DNA of 64,000 nt, from IMG/VR virus record IMGVR_UViG_3300031521_000030, positions 1 through 64,000 of that record; one strand, written 5' to 3'. This DNA is from a virus. Below are positions 24,579 through 32,900 of the stretch, in pieces. Positions within the stretch are counted from its first letter, which is position 1. Each line of letters starts with the position of its first letter. A model generated the notes under the pieces. It was not told the origin of the DNA, did no database searches, and worked only from the letters and a program-made list of their open reading frames with translations. The position numbers and the translations under genes were made by a program.

Positions 24579-25105
24579 GCACCATCTATTACGCGGGCAT
24601 AGGGAGCCGGGCAACGCCCCCGGTCGTTTGGCAGGTTATGCGGGAGGCCGCATTTGAGTTCGCCCAGCTTGGTTGGGTCCTTCGCTCCGGCGGGGCGGAC
24701 GGGGCGGACAGCGCATTTGAGGCCGGTTGCGTGTTGGCACGGGGGCAAAAGGAAATCTTCCTGCCCTCCTATCGGTTCAATGGCAACCCCTCCCCCTATT
24801 ATTCCATCACACCCGAGGCCCTCACATTGGCCGAAGCGCACCACCCCAAATGGGAACGATGCACGCCGGGGGGTAAGAAGCTCCACGCCCGCAATGGCTA
24901 CCAGATTTTGGGTTTTGACCTGCATACCCCCTCAACCTTTGTCATCTGCTGGACCAAGGATGGCGGGGGTGGGGGTGGAACCGCGCAAGCCCTCCGCATT
25001 GCCTTTTCCGAAGGCATACCAATCCTTGACCTTGGGGGCATAGCGCAGGACGTTGATAGCCTCCGGGCAGCCGTCGATAGCTTCCTAACTGCCAACAACC
25101 TATGA
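24575..25105 (+). CDS. SLOG-superfamily (DprA-like) phage protein
   Basis: A 176-residue Rossmann-like protein. YYAGIGSRATPP (4-15), LRSGGADGADSAFEAG (about 36-52) and TAQALRIAFSEGIPILDL are the nucleotide-binding loops of the SLOG/DprA-like family common in phages. Such proteins bind nucleotides or ssDNA; a role in nucleotide signalling or anti-defence is possible but not shown here. Encoded in an ATGA-linked run with its neighbours. Confidence 0.85.
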   Translation: MSTIYYAGIGSRATPPVVWQVMREAAFEFAQLGWVLRSGGADGADSAFEAGCVLARGQKEIFLPSYRFNGNPSPYYSITPEALTLAEAHHPKWERCTPGGKKLHARNGYQILGFDLHTPSTFVICWTKDGGGGGGTAQALRIAFSEGIPILDLGGIAQDVDSLRAAVDSFLTANNL

Positions 25106-25557
25106 ACCGAATGTCGCCCAACCAACGAAAAGAGTTCCTTGGGGTCCAAAACCTCAAAGCCCGCGAGATGTGCGATTGCAGCATGCGCAACCGATATGTC
25201 TGCCAATGCTCCCTCTCCCTCAACTATGCGCGGGCCATGGCCAAGCGGGTGGCCGCTGCAACGTGCAGCAATGGCAACGTCCATGCTTACCTCCGGCACC
25301 GGCTCCTTGTGGCCGCCGGGTTAGAGCAACCCATCCTCAAGCCAACCCCAAAGGGCAAGGAACCCCGCAAGGCCATCTATTGGCAGGACCTTGATGGACA
25401 AGCCGAAGTGCGAGAGGGTGAAGGCGGTTGGCTTTCCGGGGAATGCTTCGTCTACTGGACCGGCGGGGATAAGCAACTGGCCCATGACCGGCTCAAAGGC
25501 ATGGCGGCCCGCACCAAACTCCATGGCCAAATGCTGGCCCCAAAGGCCCCCCGGTGA
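25102..25557 (+). CDS. Unknown protein, 151 aa
   Basis: The N-terminal section contains four Cys (CDCSMRNRYVCQC, about 24-36), probably metal-binding, and is followed by a helical segment and a beta-rich C-terminal part. It overlaps the SLOG-like gene by ATGA. Function unknown. Confidence 0.72.
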   Translation: MNRMSPNQRKEFLGVQNLKAREMCDCSMRNRYVCQCSLSLNYARAMAKRVAAATCSNGNVHAYLRHRLLVAAGLEQPILKPTPKGKEPRKAIYWQDLDGQAEVREGEGGWLSGECFVYWTGGDKQLAHDRLKGMAARTKLHGQMLAPKAPR

Positions 25558-25571
25558 TAGCCTTTGGGTTG

Positions 25572-25916
25572 ATGAATAAAACAAAGCAAGGCGAAGTAAT
25601 TGAACTCATTCCCGCCATCTTCGAGCGAGAGGTTTTGCACTCCAAAATCCCGGTCGTTGTGGACTTTTGGGCAAGTTGGTGCGGCCCCTGCACTATGCTG
25701 GCCCCCGTCCTTGAGCAAATAGCCAAGGAGAGGGCCGGACAAATCAAAGTTTGCAAGGTGAATGTGGAGGATTGCACGGAACTCGCGGCCCAATTTGGGG
25801 TCCGCAACCTGCCAACCGTCCTCTTCTTTAACCATGGGGATGTCCAATCACAAATCGTTGGCAAGGTTTCGTGGGGGGAAATCCTCGCGGGCCTTGAATT
25901 GGAGCAGATGAAATAA
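25572..25916 (+). CDS. Thioredoxin
   Basis: A 114-residue thioredoxin fold with the active site WCGPC after VVVDFWAS and the cis-Pro in RNLPTVLFF. It would reduce disulfides and may support ribonucleotide reduction or act as a processivity factor, as host thioredoxin does for T7. ATG 25572 is chosen over GTG 25554, which overlaps the upstream stop. The unit ends at promoter copy 9. Confidence 0.9.
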   Translation: MNKTKQGEVIELIPAIFEREVLHSKIPVVVDFWASWCGPCTMLAPVLEQIAKERAGQIKVCKVNVEDCTELAAQFGVRNLPTVLFFNHGDVQSQIVGKVSWGEILAGLELEQMK

Positions 25917-25920
25917 ACTG

Positions 25921-25949
25921 TTGCCAATTAAAGGGTTAAACCCTAACCT
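25921..25949 (+). promoter_or_regulatory. Iterated phage promoter, copy 9
   Basis: TTGCCA 25921-25926, 17-nt spacer with the small palindrome AGGGTTAAACCCT, TAACCT 25944-25949. Confidence 0.77.
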
Positions 25950-25965
25950 TCAACCAGTTGCGGCC

Positions 25966-26295
25966 ATGCCGACCGTCGCATGCGATAGGCCACCGGCATG
26001 GCTTGCAGCGAACCCTTTTATGAAACCAAACTACCCGACCCTAACCATCGAACGCAGGGGCAAATTCTCCGGCCAAACCCCTAAGTGGCCCATAACCCAC
26101 GCCCAACTCCGAACGGTTGTGGTGCGTGAGATTGCCTCTGATAAGCAGCAAATCCTCTCCACCATGACCGCCGTGGAGGCGCAAAGCCTCGCCTTCCGGC
26201 TCATCTCGGAGCTTGAGGCACAGCATAAATTCATCGACAAAATCACAAAAGTCACCATGAAGGCAAACACCCTCTTGGATACGATCCTCCCCTAA
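25966..26295 (+). CDS. Unknown protein, 109 aa
   Basis: The N-terminal 50 residues are beta/Pro-rich and the C-terminal half is a long helix (AVEAQSLAFRLISELEAQHKF). Start 25966 gives a short leader after the promoter; ATG 26020 is possible. Function unknown. Confidence 0.7.
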   Translation: MPTVACDRPPAWLAANPFMKPNYPTLTIERRGKFSGQTPKWPITHAQLRTVVVREIASDKQQILSTMTAVEAQSLAFRLISELEAQHKFIDKITKVTMKANTLLDTILP

Positions 26296-26297
26296 CC

Positions 26298-26816
26298 ATG
26301 AACATCGGCGACATTGTTATCCCAATCCCCGGCCTTGGCGTTTTGCGCTGTGGCAGCGGGGAATACACCCACGCTATTTGCGTCTCGGTTGAGCCCTTTG
26401 TGCTTGTCTCCGAGGAGGCCGATATGCTTTGGAGCGCAACCGCAAAACTCGACCAGTTCACCCCGCTATGCCGGGCGAACGAAAAGATTGTCCAACGCTG
26501 CATCATGCGGGCGTGGTCGGATGCCAAAGTTGGCTCATGGATGCCAGCCCTTGGTTGGGGGCTCAATGTTGTGGAGGTTCCCCCGGTTGCCTGTGCGGTG
26601 CTTGACTTGGAGCGGGCGGTTAGTGCCCTTCAAAACCGGGTAAAGCTGGCCGCCGTGGCGGGCTCCGAAGCAATCCAACGTCGCAACCAAGGTATCGCCG
26701 ACATCATGGCCGAAGCAGGGGCCAACGACGAGGATGCTGCCTTTCGGATCACCAAGGCGTTGGAGCGGGCCAAGGCCGAGCGGGATGAAATCCACCGGGA
26801 GATGAACTACCTATGA
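26298..26816 (+). CDS. Unknown protein, 172 aa
   Basis: A beta-rich N-terminal domain starting GDIVIPIPGLGVLRCG and ending near LCRANE, then a long helical region that may be coiled coil (ERAVSALQNRVKLAAVAGSE). ATGA overlap with the next gene. Confidence 0.72.
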   Translation: MNIGDIVIPIPGLGVLRCGSGEYTHAICVSVEPFVLVSEEADMLWSATAKLDQFTPLCRANEKIVQRCIMRAWSDAKVGSWMPALGWGLNVVEVPPVACAVLDLERAVSALQNRVKLAAVAGSEAIQRRNQGIADIMAEAGANDEDAAFRITKALERAKAERDEIHREMNYL

Positions 26817-27070
26817 GCGAGCCCCTTGAACCCGGTGGGACTTGGACTTGTGAATGTTCCAAAGCCCACACCCTTCCCGCCTATGTTTCCGCGCATTGGG
26901 AGGTCAACCTAACGCATACCTGCCCCTGCGGGCGTCGGCATAATATCAAAGCCGGGGTCATAACCTTGGTCCAAACCAAAACCAAGGGGCAACGCCCGGC
27001 AACGCCCAAACCCATCCAACCATTCCCCGGCAAATGTCAACTCGCCGATGACCTCCCCGGAAGCTATTAA
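26813..27070 (+). CDS. Small zinc-ribbon-like protein, 85 aa
   Basis: Cys pairs CEC (13-15) and CPC (37-39) with nearby His could form a zinc ribbon. The C-terminal 35 residues are Lys/Pro/Thr-rich. Function unknown. Confidence 0.7.
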   Translation: MSEPLEPGGTWTCECSKAHTLPAYVSAHWEVNLTHTCPCGRRHNIKAGVITLVQTKTKGQRPATPKPIQPFPGKCQLADDLPGSY

Positions 27071-27072
27071 CC

Positions 27073-27579
27073 ATGAAAATTCTCCGCACCATTGCAACTA
27101 TCATCCTCCTCATCTATTTGCCGGTGATGGCCTTTTACGCCTTCCACCTATGCTACCTCCATGGGCGGCATTACCTTGATGATTTCTGCTTGGGGTATGC
27201 CTTCCTCGCCATCGGTTGGTGGTTGCAGTTTGCTTGCCAAGTCAAGTTCTCCAAAGTCCCGCTGCAACAAGTTGCAGAGGAATCCGTGGAGGAGGAACCC
27301 ACCAAGAAGTCGGGGGGCATCCACCCCATTGGGCGCATTGTGGCCACCTTCAATGGAGCAGACGGCCCCCTATTTACCCGAGACTTTGATGGTTGGTGGT
27401 TTGAGTGGGATGGTTGCACCCCTATGCTCACCCCCCCGGATGAGGTTATGAACAAGTGGTTAGGCCACCAACGCAAGCGGGGCTTTTTTGACATTGAGGG
27501 CACCCTTTACCCCATGGCAAACATCGTATCCATCTCAATGGAACGCACCCAAATCGAAACGGAACCCGTGGACATATAA
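27073..27579 (+). CDS. Membrane-anchored protein with palindrome-encoded linker
   Basis: A 168-residue protein. Two hydrophobic segments occupy about 5-25 and 38-55. The linker VPLQQVAEESVEEEP is encoded partly by a palindrome copy, then a soluble C-terminal domain follows (about 80-168). The palindrome sits exactly at the membrane/soluble boundary. Function unknown. Confidence 0.75.
   Translation: MKILRTIATIILLIYLPVMAFYAFHLCYLHGRHYLDDFCLGYAFLAIGWWLQFACQVKFSKVPLQQVAEESVEEEPTKKSGGIHPIGRIVATFNGADGPLFTRDFDGWWFEWDGCTPMLTPPDEVMNKWLGHQRKRGFFDIEGTLYPMANIVSISMERTQIETEPVDI
27263..27276. repeat. Dispersed palindrome copy 9 (AA centre)
   Basis: TGCAACAAGTTGCA in frame as LQQVA between the membrane segments and the soluble domain of the 27073 protein. 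Confidence 0.9.
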
Positions 27580-27581
27580 CC

Positions 27582-28010
27582 ATGAGCACAACCGCAAAAC
27601 TCGTCCTCCATGTTGAGGTCAATTATGCAACCAACGGTGTATCAATTGATACCCTCGAACGTCGCCTCCGGTCCATGGTCCTTGAGGGGATAGGGGATGG
27701 TGCTCTAACCGGCGGCACCGAGGCCGAGATGGATAACATGTGCATGACCATCACGCGGGGCGCGGGGGATGCCCCAAAGGCCAAGCAACCCGATGCTGTC
27801 CAAAACGTAGAGCGGCTTGTCAGGGATGCCGTCCAACCCTTGGCGGGGCAACGCATAACCCCGGAGCTTCGGGCCAATGTAGTGGCCGCCACGGTTGCGG
27901 CAATAGCCCAACCCAAACTGCCCTGCCCCAACCATGCGTTCATCTCCCTTGCCGATGACCGGGTTACATGGTTTTGCCCGGATTGTGGGGAACAAGAACC
28001 CAAAGCATGA
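27582..28010 (+). CDS. Unknown protein with C-terminal zinc motif, 142 aa
   Basis: An N-terminal beta/alpha domain (LVLHVEVNYATNG), an Ala-rich helical middle and a C-terminal CPNH...CPDCG cluster that suggests zinc binding. ATGA overlap with the next gene. Confidence 0.72.
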   Translation: MSTTAKLVLHVEVNYATNGVSIDTLERRLRSMVLEGIGDGALTGGTEAEMDNMCMTITRGAGDAPKAKQPDAVQNVERLVRDAVQPLAGQRITPELRANVVAATVAAIAQPKLPCPNHAFISLADDRVTWFCPDCGEQEPKA

Positions 28011-28225
28011 TCCTCTCCGCGCACAACCGGGCACCGTGGGTTACCTCCGCAACGATCTCCGAACAAGGGGGGCGGGTTACACTCATTGTTGTGACTCAAG
28101 CCGGGGGCATCGTTGCCATGCAAACCCACCCGAGCATTCAAAAAGCCAAGAAGTATTACTCCCGCAACTATGGGGCCAAAGGCCAGAAGGTCCGATGGGT
28201 CCCGCAACTAACCGCCGAACCATGA
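28007..28225 (+). CDS. Hypothetical protein, 72 aa
   Basis: A small beta-rich basic protein (TLIVVTQAGGIVAMQTHPS). It starts and ends in ATGA overlaps, which fixes it in the operon. Function unknown. Confidence 0.7.
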   Translation: MILSAHNRAPWVTSATISEQGGRVTLIVVTQAGGIVAMQTHPSIQKAKKYYSRNYGAKGQKVRWVPQLTAEP

Positions 28226-28596
28226 CGCATACATACGCAACCCTTGAGGTCGCCCCCGAAACCATCGCTGACCTTCGCTCCCGCCTCCTCCTCGCGGTGG
28301 GGCCGAACGAGCTTAAAAACCATTACACCCTGAACCCCGGTGACAAGGATGAGGTCACCCTCTTGCCCGGTGTTGGCCTCTATGCCAAACCGCCGGGTGG
28401 GGATGACAAGCCCTTCAACTTGGAGGCCCACTATGCCTATGAGGCTAAGGTGATCTCCCGTTGGGCCTTTAGCAATGGCTGGGCGGTTGGGGACTCCCGC
28501 ACCCTCTCGATATTCATTACGCAGAACTGCATGCCTATACCCGTCAACCCAATAGCCGAACACCTCAACGTCACCCAAACATTTACCCAATTATGA
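28222..28596 (+). CDS. Hypothetical protein, 124 aa
   Basis: A mixed alpha/beta protein (YATLEVAPETIADLRSRLLL). Start 28222 shares the ATGA with the upstream gene, and the TGA overlaps the next ATG. Not recognised. Confidence 0.7.
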   Translation: MTHTYATLEVAPETIADLRSRLLLAVGPNELKNHYTLNPGDKDEVTLLPGVGLYAKPPGGDDKPFNLEAHYAYEAKVISRWAFSNGWAVGDSRTLSIFITQNCMPIPVNPIAEHLNVTQTFTQL

Positions 28597-29393
28597 TCTT
28601 CGCCATCCGAGCCCTCTATCTCCGCATCGCGGAGGCCCTTGCCTACGTCTTCCTATGCCGGGCACCGCTCCAAAAGTCCTACGACGATGCCATTGCCGAG
28701 CATGAGCGCAACGCCCGTGAGGCCCTTGAGCGTGTCATGGTCCCATGGGCCGAGAAGGAGGACCGCCTATTAAACCTCCCCCTTGATGGCCTTGCTTGTG
28801 ATGCTTATGAAAGTTATTGCGGGGCACGCCATTGGAAATCATTCAACAACCAGCCCCTCCCCCAATGGCCAGATGTCTCCGGGGACATCCGGGAGGGCTG
28901 GCGGGCGGCGGCCAATGGGATGTTCATGCGGCTAACCGGCCACACGCACCCCGATGGCATCCACCCAAGGAGCCCGGCAACCAAGGAGCCCGCTGCCTAT
29001 ACCGGCGACACGCTATGCCCCAAATGTGAGACAACCCATTGGATGCACGGCCCTTGCCCGGTGGTTGCCACCCCAACGATGCGGGGCAATAAGGAGTCGC
29101 GGGTTATCTGGGAGGGTGCCATGGCTACGGCCCCGGTATGGCCCTTGTATGTGGCGATTGGGGAGAATGGCACCATCCTGCGGCATATTGGGGAGAATGT
29201 TTACAAAAAGGATGCGGGCGAATGGTCCGTTGAGGCCGCCTTCAATGAGAAGGGGCACTTGCTGGTCCTAGAGGGGTGTGATTCCCGCCTCGCCCATTTG
29301 GTAGGGGGACGCCTCTTCCCCGCCTCGGAATGGGAATGGAGGGAGGACAATGCGGGGTATATCCCCGATGCTAAAAAGCATGAGAAGGAATAA
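28593..29393 (+). CDS. Unknown protein with Cys motif, 266 aa
   Basis: A helical N-terminal third that begins with a moderately hydrophobic stretch, then a CPKC...HGPC motif (about 142-154) and a beta-rich C-terminal domain (YVAIGENGTILRHIGENVYK). Last gene of the 25.9-29.4 kb operon. Function unknown. Confidence 0.72.
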   Translation: MIFAIRALYLRIAEALAYVFLCRAPLQKSYDDAIAEHERNAREALERVMVPWAEKEDRLLNLPLDGLACDAYESYCGARHWKSFNNQPLPQWPDVSGDIREGWRAAANGMFMRLTGHTHPDGIHPRSPATKEPAAYTGDTLCPKCETTHWMHGPCPVVATPTMRGNKESRVIWEGAMATAPVWPLYVAIGENGTILRHIGENVYKKDAGEWSVEAAFNEKGHLLVLEGCDSRLAHLVGGRLFPASEWEWREDNAGYIPDAKKHEKE

Positions 29394-29397
29394 ACTG

Positions 29398-29426
29398 TTG
29401 CCAATTAAACGGTTAAACGCTAACCT
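29398..29426 (+). promoter_or_regulatory. Iterated phage promoter, copy 10
   Basis: TTGCCA 29398-29403, 17-nt spacer with CGGTTAAACG, TAACCT 29421-29426; a leader of about 24 nt precedes ATG 29457. Confidence 0.77.
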
Positions 29427-29456
29427 CCGAACCTAGCCCAAAAAGGCACCAAATAC

Positions 29457-29696
29457 ATGAGAGCATACATTCCAAGATTCACCGACAACAAGCACCGCGA
29501 TTTCAATGGCACAACCTATGAGAAAACAACCGGGGGCGTCGTTGTCCGCACCATGCCAAAGCCCGTGGAGTTGAAGCGGGAAATCCGCAAGATGAAAAAG
29601 GAGGGCCGGTTGGAATCCTTCGTGGCCGAGGTTGCCAAGCAACGCGAAGCCAACCAAGCCCAAAAAGCCCTTGCTCTCCCCGCCTCCCATGAATAA
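29457..29696 (+). CDS. Hypothetical protein, 79 aa
   Basis: Basic, with a central charged helix (LKREIRKMKKEGRLESFVAE). It overlaps the next gene by eight bases. Function unknown. Confidence 0.7.
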   Translation: MRAYIPRFTDNKHRDFNGTTYEKTTGGVVVRTMPKPVELKREIRKMKKEGRLESFVAEVAKQREANQAQKALALPASHE

Positions 29697-29973
29697 ACCA
29701 CTGCAACAAGTTGCACTAAAAGCAACGGCACGTGAGAACCTCCGGGAGCTTGTAAAAACCTACGGAATCTTCCACATGAAGTTGAGCGACCTGTTTCGCA
29801 TGGCCACAAATCCCGAGGCGTTGCTATACGTGCCAAACATCTCCCACGATGATTGCTATGCCATCTTCTCGGAGGTCAAGCATGCCGAGCGCATGAAGGA
29901 GCAAGCATCCCTTTGGGGGTTCCAGTATCTTCGCTTCTATTGTGCAATCATCCACCACTCCGAAAACTATTAA
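29689..29973 (+). CDS. Hypothetical protein with palindrome-encoded N-terminus, 94 aa
   Basis: It begins MNKPLQQVALKATAREN, where LQQVA comes from a palindrome copy. The rest is helical with YFxx-rich segments. The start at 29689 overlaps the preceding stop; the longer frame from 29632 is less likely. Confidence 0.7.
   Translation: MNKPLQQVALKATARENLRELVKTYGIFHMKLSDLFRMATNPEALLYVPNISHDDCYAIFSEVKHAERMKEQASLWGFQYLRFYCAIIHHSENY
29702..29715. repeat. Dispersed palindrome copy 10 (AA centre)
   Basis: TGCAACAAGTTGCA followed by CTAAAA, in frame at codons 5-9 of the 29689 gene. Confidence 0.9.
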
Positions 29974-29989
29974 CCAAACCAGCAAACTT

Positions 29990-30883
29990 ATGCCAAAGCC
30001 AACACGCCAACCAACGCCAACCCTCCCGGACAATTACACCATCAAGATTGAGCGCAAGCCGGGGGAATCCCACCTCGTCCAGCGGTTCAAACTCTACCGC
30101 AACGGCAAATACATCTGCAAATGCGGGTGGAAGGTGATCAGCCGGGGCGCATTGCTCAAACTTGGAACCCTGCGGGCTATCCAAGATAATGACAAGCTAA
30201 CACCTCGCGCCATTGTTCCCGGCACCGTCGGGGCGCTCAAGGCCGCAATCAAGGACTCGGGCATCTTGCCAAAGCCAACCATCCTCAAGCCCATGCAGGT
30301 CCCACCTCAACCCATCGGCAAGGCGTTCAAGTATGCCTCCCTCAAGGATGTTAAACCCGGCCAAGTTGTCCTGTTTAACCAAGGCACCCACCTTTACCGG
30401 GCGCGGGTGGTTAAGACGGACGCCCATGGGCTCCTTGCCGACTATGTTGTGCGCGGGCGGTTCCCCCATCCCCACAGTCTCTTCATCGCATTGGATCAGG
30501 TTTGCCTTGAGGACCTCACCGATGGGCCAAACAATGCACAGCAGGTGGAGGCCAGCACATCGGGGGGCACGCCCCACTACAAGGACAAGGATAGTGACGC
30601 CCTCTCCTTGTCTGCCGCATACCTCAACAACTTGGCGGGGCGCATGGTTGGCCCAATGGGTCCGGTGGCTTATAAGCTCAAAGCGGTGGCCAAGCGGTTG
30701 CAGTTTATGGCGGGGAAGAGAACCATGGAGGTAACCCCCTATGAGGAGGACACCATCAAAAACCTCTTGCTTGCTTTCAATATGGATGACTCCATCCCGG
30801 TGCGTGAGTTGAGCAGTTGCAAGGGCAAATCCCGCAAAGCCGCTGCCCTGCGCATCCTCCATAAGATGGACCAGAAGGGTTAG
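29990..30883 (+). CDS. Unknown protein, 297 aa
   Basis: A basic N-terminus with CKCGW near 43, a beta-barrel-like middle domain (LKDVKPGQVVLFNQGTHLYR) and a C-terminal helical domain. No family recognised. ATG 29990 is 16 bases after the previous stop; a longer frame overlaps it. Confidence 0.75.
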   Translation: MPKPTRQPTPTLPDNYTIKIERKPGESHLVQRFKLYRNGKYICKCGWKVISRGALLKLGTLRAIQDNDKLTPRAIVPGTVGALKAAIKDSGILPKPTILKPMQVPPQPIGKAFKYASLKDVKPGQVVLFNQGTHLYRARVVKTDAHGLLADYVVRGRFPHPHSLFIALDQVCLEDLTDGPNNAQQVEASTSGGTPHYKDKDSDALSLSAAYLNNLAGRMVGPMGPVAYKLKAVAKRLQFMAGKRTMEVTPYEEDTIKNLLLAFNMDDSIPVRELSSCKGKSRKAAALRILHKMDQKG

Positions 30884-30887
30884 GGCC

Positions 30888-31097
30888 ATGACGCGACACT
30901 TCCAAATCAGTTACCAAACCGCAACGCCCGGACGCACAACGCTAACGGGCACCATCGTTGCCTACAACACGCAAGGGGCGCTCGAAGCCACAACGCAATT
31001 CGTGCGCGACAACTTCCTTGCCATCTATGAGGTCTGCAACCCCGGCCTCCCGCCGGAAGTCTACCGGGGGAGTTTCACCCCGGCCCACTATTATTAA
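30888..31097 (+). CDS. Hypothetical protein, 69 aa
   Basis: A small alpha/beta protein resembling dsRNA-binding-size domains in layout (beta, beta, helix). Not recognised. Confidence 0.65.
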   Translation: MTRHFQISYQTATPGRTTLTGTIVAYNTQGALEATTQFVRDNFLAIYEVCNPGLPPEVYRGSFTPAHYY

Positions 31098-31100
31098 GCC

Positions 31101-31337
31101 ATGATTATCAACCCACACCAACCGCAAGCCGAACCAAGGGCGGGGGATAGACCCCAAAAGGAACTCCGCATAGGGGAAGCGATGTGCGGGCGCAGCATTA
31201 ACAGCATAACCATGAGCGCAGCCGAGCTTATGGCCATGATCCACCCCAACGCCAAGACAAAGGCATGGATTCGCCAAAGCATCCTCCCAAGGTTTGGTGC
31301 CTATGATGCGAGCAACGTCAACCCCGACCCATACTGA
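31101..31337 (+). CDS. Hypothetical protein, 78 aa
   Basis: A Pro/Gln-rich start then a helical C-terminal half (MSAAELMAMIHPNAKTKAW). Short spacing to both neighbours supports a real gene. Function unknown. Confidence 0.62.
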   Translation: MIINPHQPQAEPRAGDRPQKELRIGEAMCGRSINSITMSAAELMAMIHPNAKTKAWIRQSILPRFGAYDASNVNPDPY

Positions 31338-31340
31338 GCC

Positions 31341-31517
31341 ATGAAACTCATCGACCAAGTAACCATCCTCCGGGAGACAGCCGAGTGCAATACCGCCGAG
31401 GAAGCCACCGCAACCATCCAGAGCCACCAATGGGCGGGGTGGCGCATATCAAACTCATGGTATGAAAATTCCAAATGGTATTACACGTTTGAGAAGGTTG
31501 TCGAAGAGGGGAAATAA
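31341..31517 (+). CDS. Hypothetical protein, 58 aa
   Basis: Reads MKLIDQVTILRETAE through EKVVEEGK and stop. It fills an otherwise empty gap between two genes with three- and two-base spacings. A Trp/Tyr-rich second half suggests a compact domain. Function unknown. Confidence 0.65.
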   Translation: MKLIDQVTILRETAECNTAEEATATIQSHQWAGWRISNSWYENSKWYYTFEKVVEEGK

Positions 31518-31519
31518 CC

Positions 31520-31774
31520 ATGGGCATCCCCAAACTAAAGTTCGGCCAATCCAACCTCGTCGGCGGGGGTGAACTCTTAGGGCGGGGGGCAAGGCCAATC
31601 AACTTCCTACTAATGCAAGAGCATGACTATGTAGAGGTGTTGCCCGATCAATATGTCCCCCTGCATATAGTAGCCAAACATCTCGTCGGGGTTGCCTCCT
31701 CCTATTGGTGGTCAAGGCATAGGGGCCAAGTCCTCCGCATCCCGCACCAACGCCATCGCCTTATCGAACTATGA
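31520..31774 (+). CDS. Hypothetical protein, 84 aa
   Basis: A basic, beta-leaning protein with HIVAKHLVGVASSYWWSRHR. Its TGA overlaps the following ATG. Function unknown. Confidence 0.65.
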   Translation: MGIPKLKFGQSNLVGGGELLGRGARPINFLLMQEHDYVEVLPDQYVPLHIVAKHLVGVASSYWWSRHRGQVLRIPHQRHRLIEL

Positions 31775-32154
31775 CAACCAGCTTCAACCCGTTCTCGCCT
31801 CCTATGGTGCCCGCACCCCAACCCCCCAAAACCAAATCGGCGGGGGTGGTTCCGGTAATGCCCATTAAGCATATCTGCAAGCATCCTCCGGGTAGTCTCA
31901 TGGTAGCTATTAAGCCAACCTTCCCATTCTTCATGGTATGGCGTTCAAGGAGCATTTGTAACTGCGACCTCATCGCCCTATTGAGGCAAGCCATTGAGGT
32001 GGCCCATGCCCAACCCGGAACCCCGGTAGGAGTCCCCCTAAGTAAAAGGGAACAATTAAACAATGATTCGGTTAAACGCCCCGGACTAATTGTTTCCATA
32101 ATTGCCCGCAATCTTCTGCGCATTGCACACCTAAAGGGGAAACCCGGCAAATGA
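31771..32154 (+). CDS. Hypothetical protein, 127 aa, containing a decayed promoter element
   Basis: A Pro-rich N-terminal 30 residues, then Cys/His (HICKHPP, ICNCDL) and a helical end. The segment NNDSVKRPG is read from a degenerate copy of the phage promoter, so the frame has absorbed it. ATGA overlap with the next gene. Confidence 0.62.
   Translation: MTTSFNPFSPPMVPAPQPPKTKSAGVVPVMPIKHICKHPPGSLMVAIKPTFPFFMVWRSRSICNCDLIALLRQAIEVAHAQPGTPVGVPLSKREQLNNDSVKRPGLIVSIIARNLLRIAHLKGKPGK
32057..32085 (+). promoter_or_regulatory. Decayed copy of the phage promoter
   Basis: The conserved spacer ATGATTCGGTTAAACGC is intact at 32063-32079, but the -35 is TAAACA and no -10 follows. Probably non-functional. 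Confidence 0.55.
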
Positions 32155-32336
32155 GCAGCAACAAGCCAAACATGAACACCGCCCAACGCATTGTCCGGGT
32201 AGCAACCCTTGCCCTCCTAACCTTCCTCATTTTGCGGGGGTGCGATGCAAGCATCAACCCCAAGGAGGAAGTAACCGTCCACATCATCAACTCCTTCAAC
32301 GATCCAGCCCCAACCGCAACAACGCCCGCCCTCTAA
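32151..32336 (+). CDS. Small membrane or lipoprotein, 61 aa
   Basis: A hydrophobic segment (VATLALLTFLILRGC, about 17-31) ends in a Cys that could be a lipobox, followed by a short polar tail. Possibly a spanin-like or membrane accessory protein, but no partner is visible. ATGA overlap with the upstream gene. Confidence 0.65.
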   Translation: MSSNKPNMNTAQRIVRVATLALLTFLILRGCDASINPKEEVTVHIINSFNDPAPTATTPAL

Positions 32337-32348
32337 CCAACCCTTTCT

Positions 32349-32900
32349 ATGCAACAACTCGACATCCATATCCAAGGCGACAACCGGGATGAACTGCAAA
32401 AGCATCTTGCATCCATAACCGCCCTTCTATTGGAGGGGCAAAACTCCGTGATCGTTGGGGGCAACTATAACTTCCAAGTCTCCGGCATCCCAACCCCAAC
32501 GGCCCCGGCCCCCGGTTATGGCAACGTCCAAACCTACCAAGCCCCGCCAACCCCAAGCCCTCAACTCCCCCCGAGGGAAGAGGTCAAACCGAAGACCCTA
32601 ACCCCGGCCCAACTCAAAGCCCTTTGCCCGGTTGGCAGCGTTGTCCGCATGGTTGCCAATTTGCGGGGGGCCTTGCCATGGGATACCTCCGCAGCAACCG
32701 CTGACCGCATTGTCTATGCCCACCCCGTTGCCAACACCTTCGCTTGCCGGTGCGACCTCCAACTCCCCTTCACCATTAGCCTCAAGACCGTGGCCATAAC
32801 CCAAACCGGGGACCTCATCCGTTTTGAGTCCAACCGGAGCCGGGCGCATTTCGCAACCTTCCGGGTCATGCCAACCCCGGCCCCAACCCCCGCAGCATGA
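32349..32900 (+). CDS. Unknown protein, 183 aa
   Basis: An N-terminal beta/alpha unit, a Pro-rich linker (about 50-82), then a beta-rich domain with CRCDLQLP. ATGA overlap with the next gene. Function unknown. Confidence 0.7.
   Translation: MQQLDIHIQGDNRDELQKHLASITALLLEGQNSVIVGGNYNFQVSGIPTPTAPAPGYGNVQTYQAPPTPSPQLPPREEVKPKTLTPAQLKALCPVGSVVRMVANLRGALPWDTSAATADRIVYAHPVANTFACRCDLQLPFTISLKTVAITQTGDLIRFESNRSRAHFATFRVMPTPAPTPAA

Noticed and set aside
32057-32085. A further functional phage promoter
   Set aside because: The spacer core is kept but both the -35 and -10 are lost; listed as decayed.
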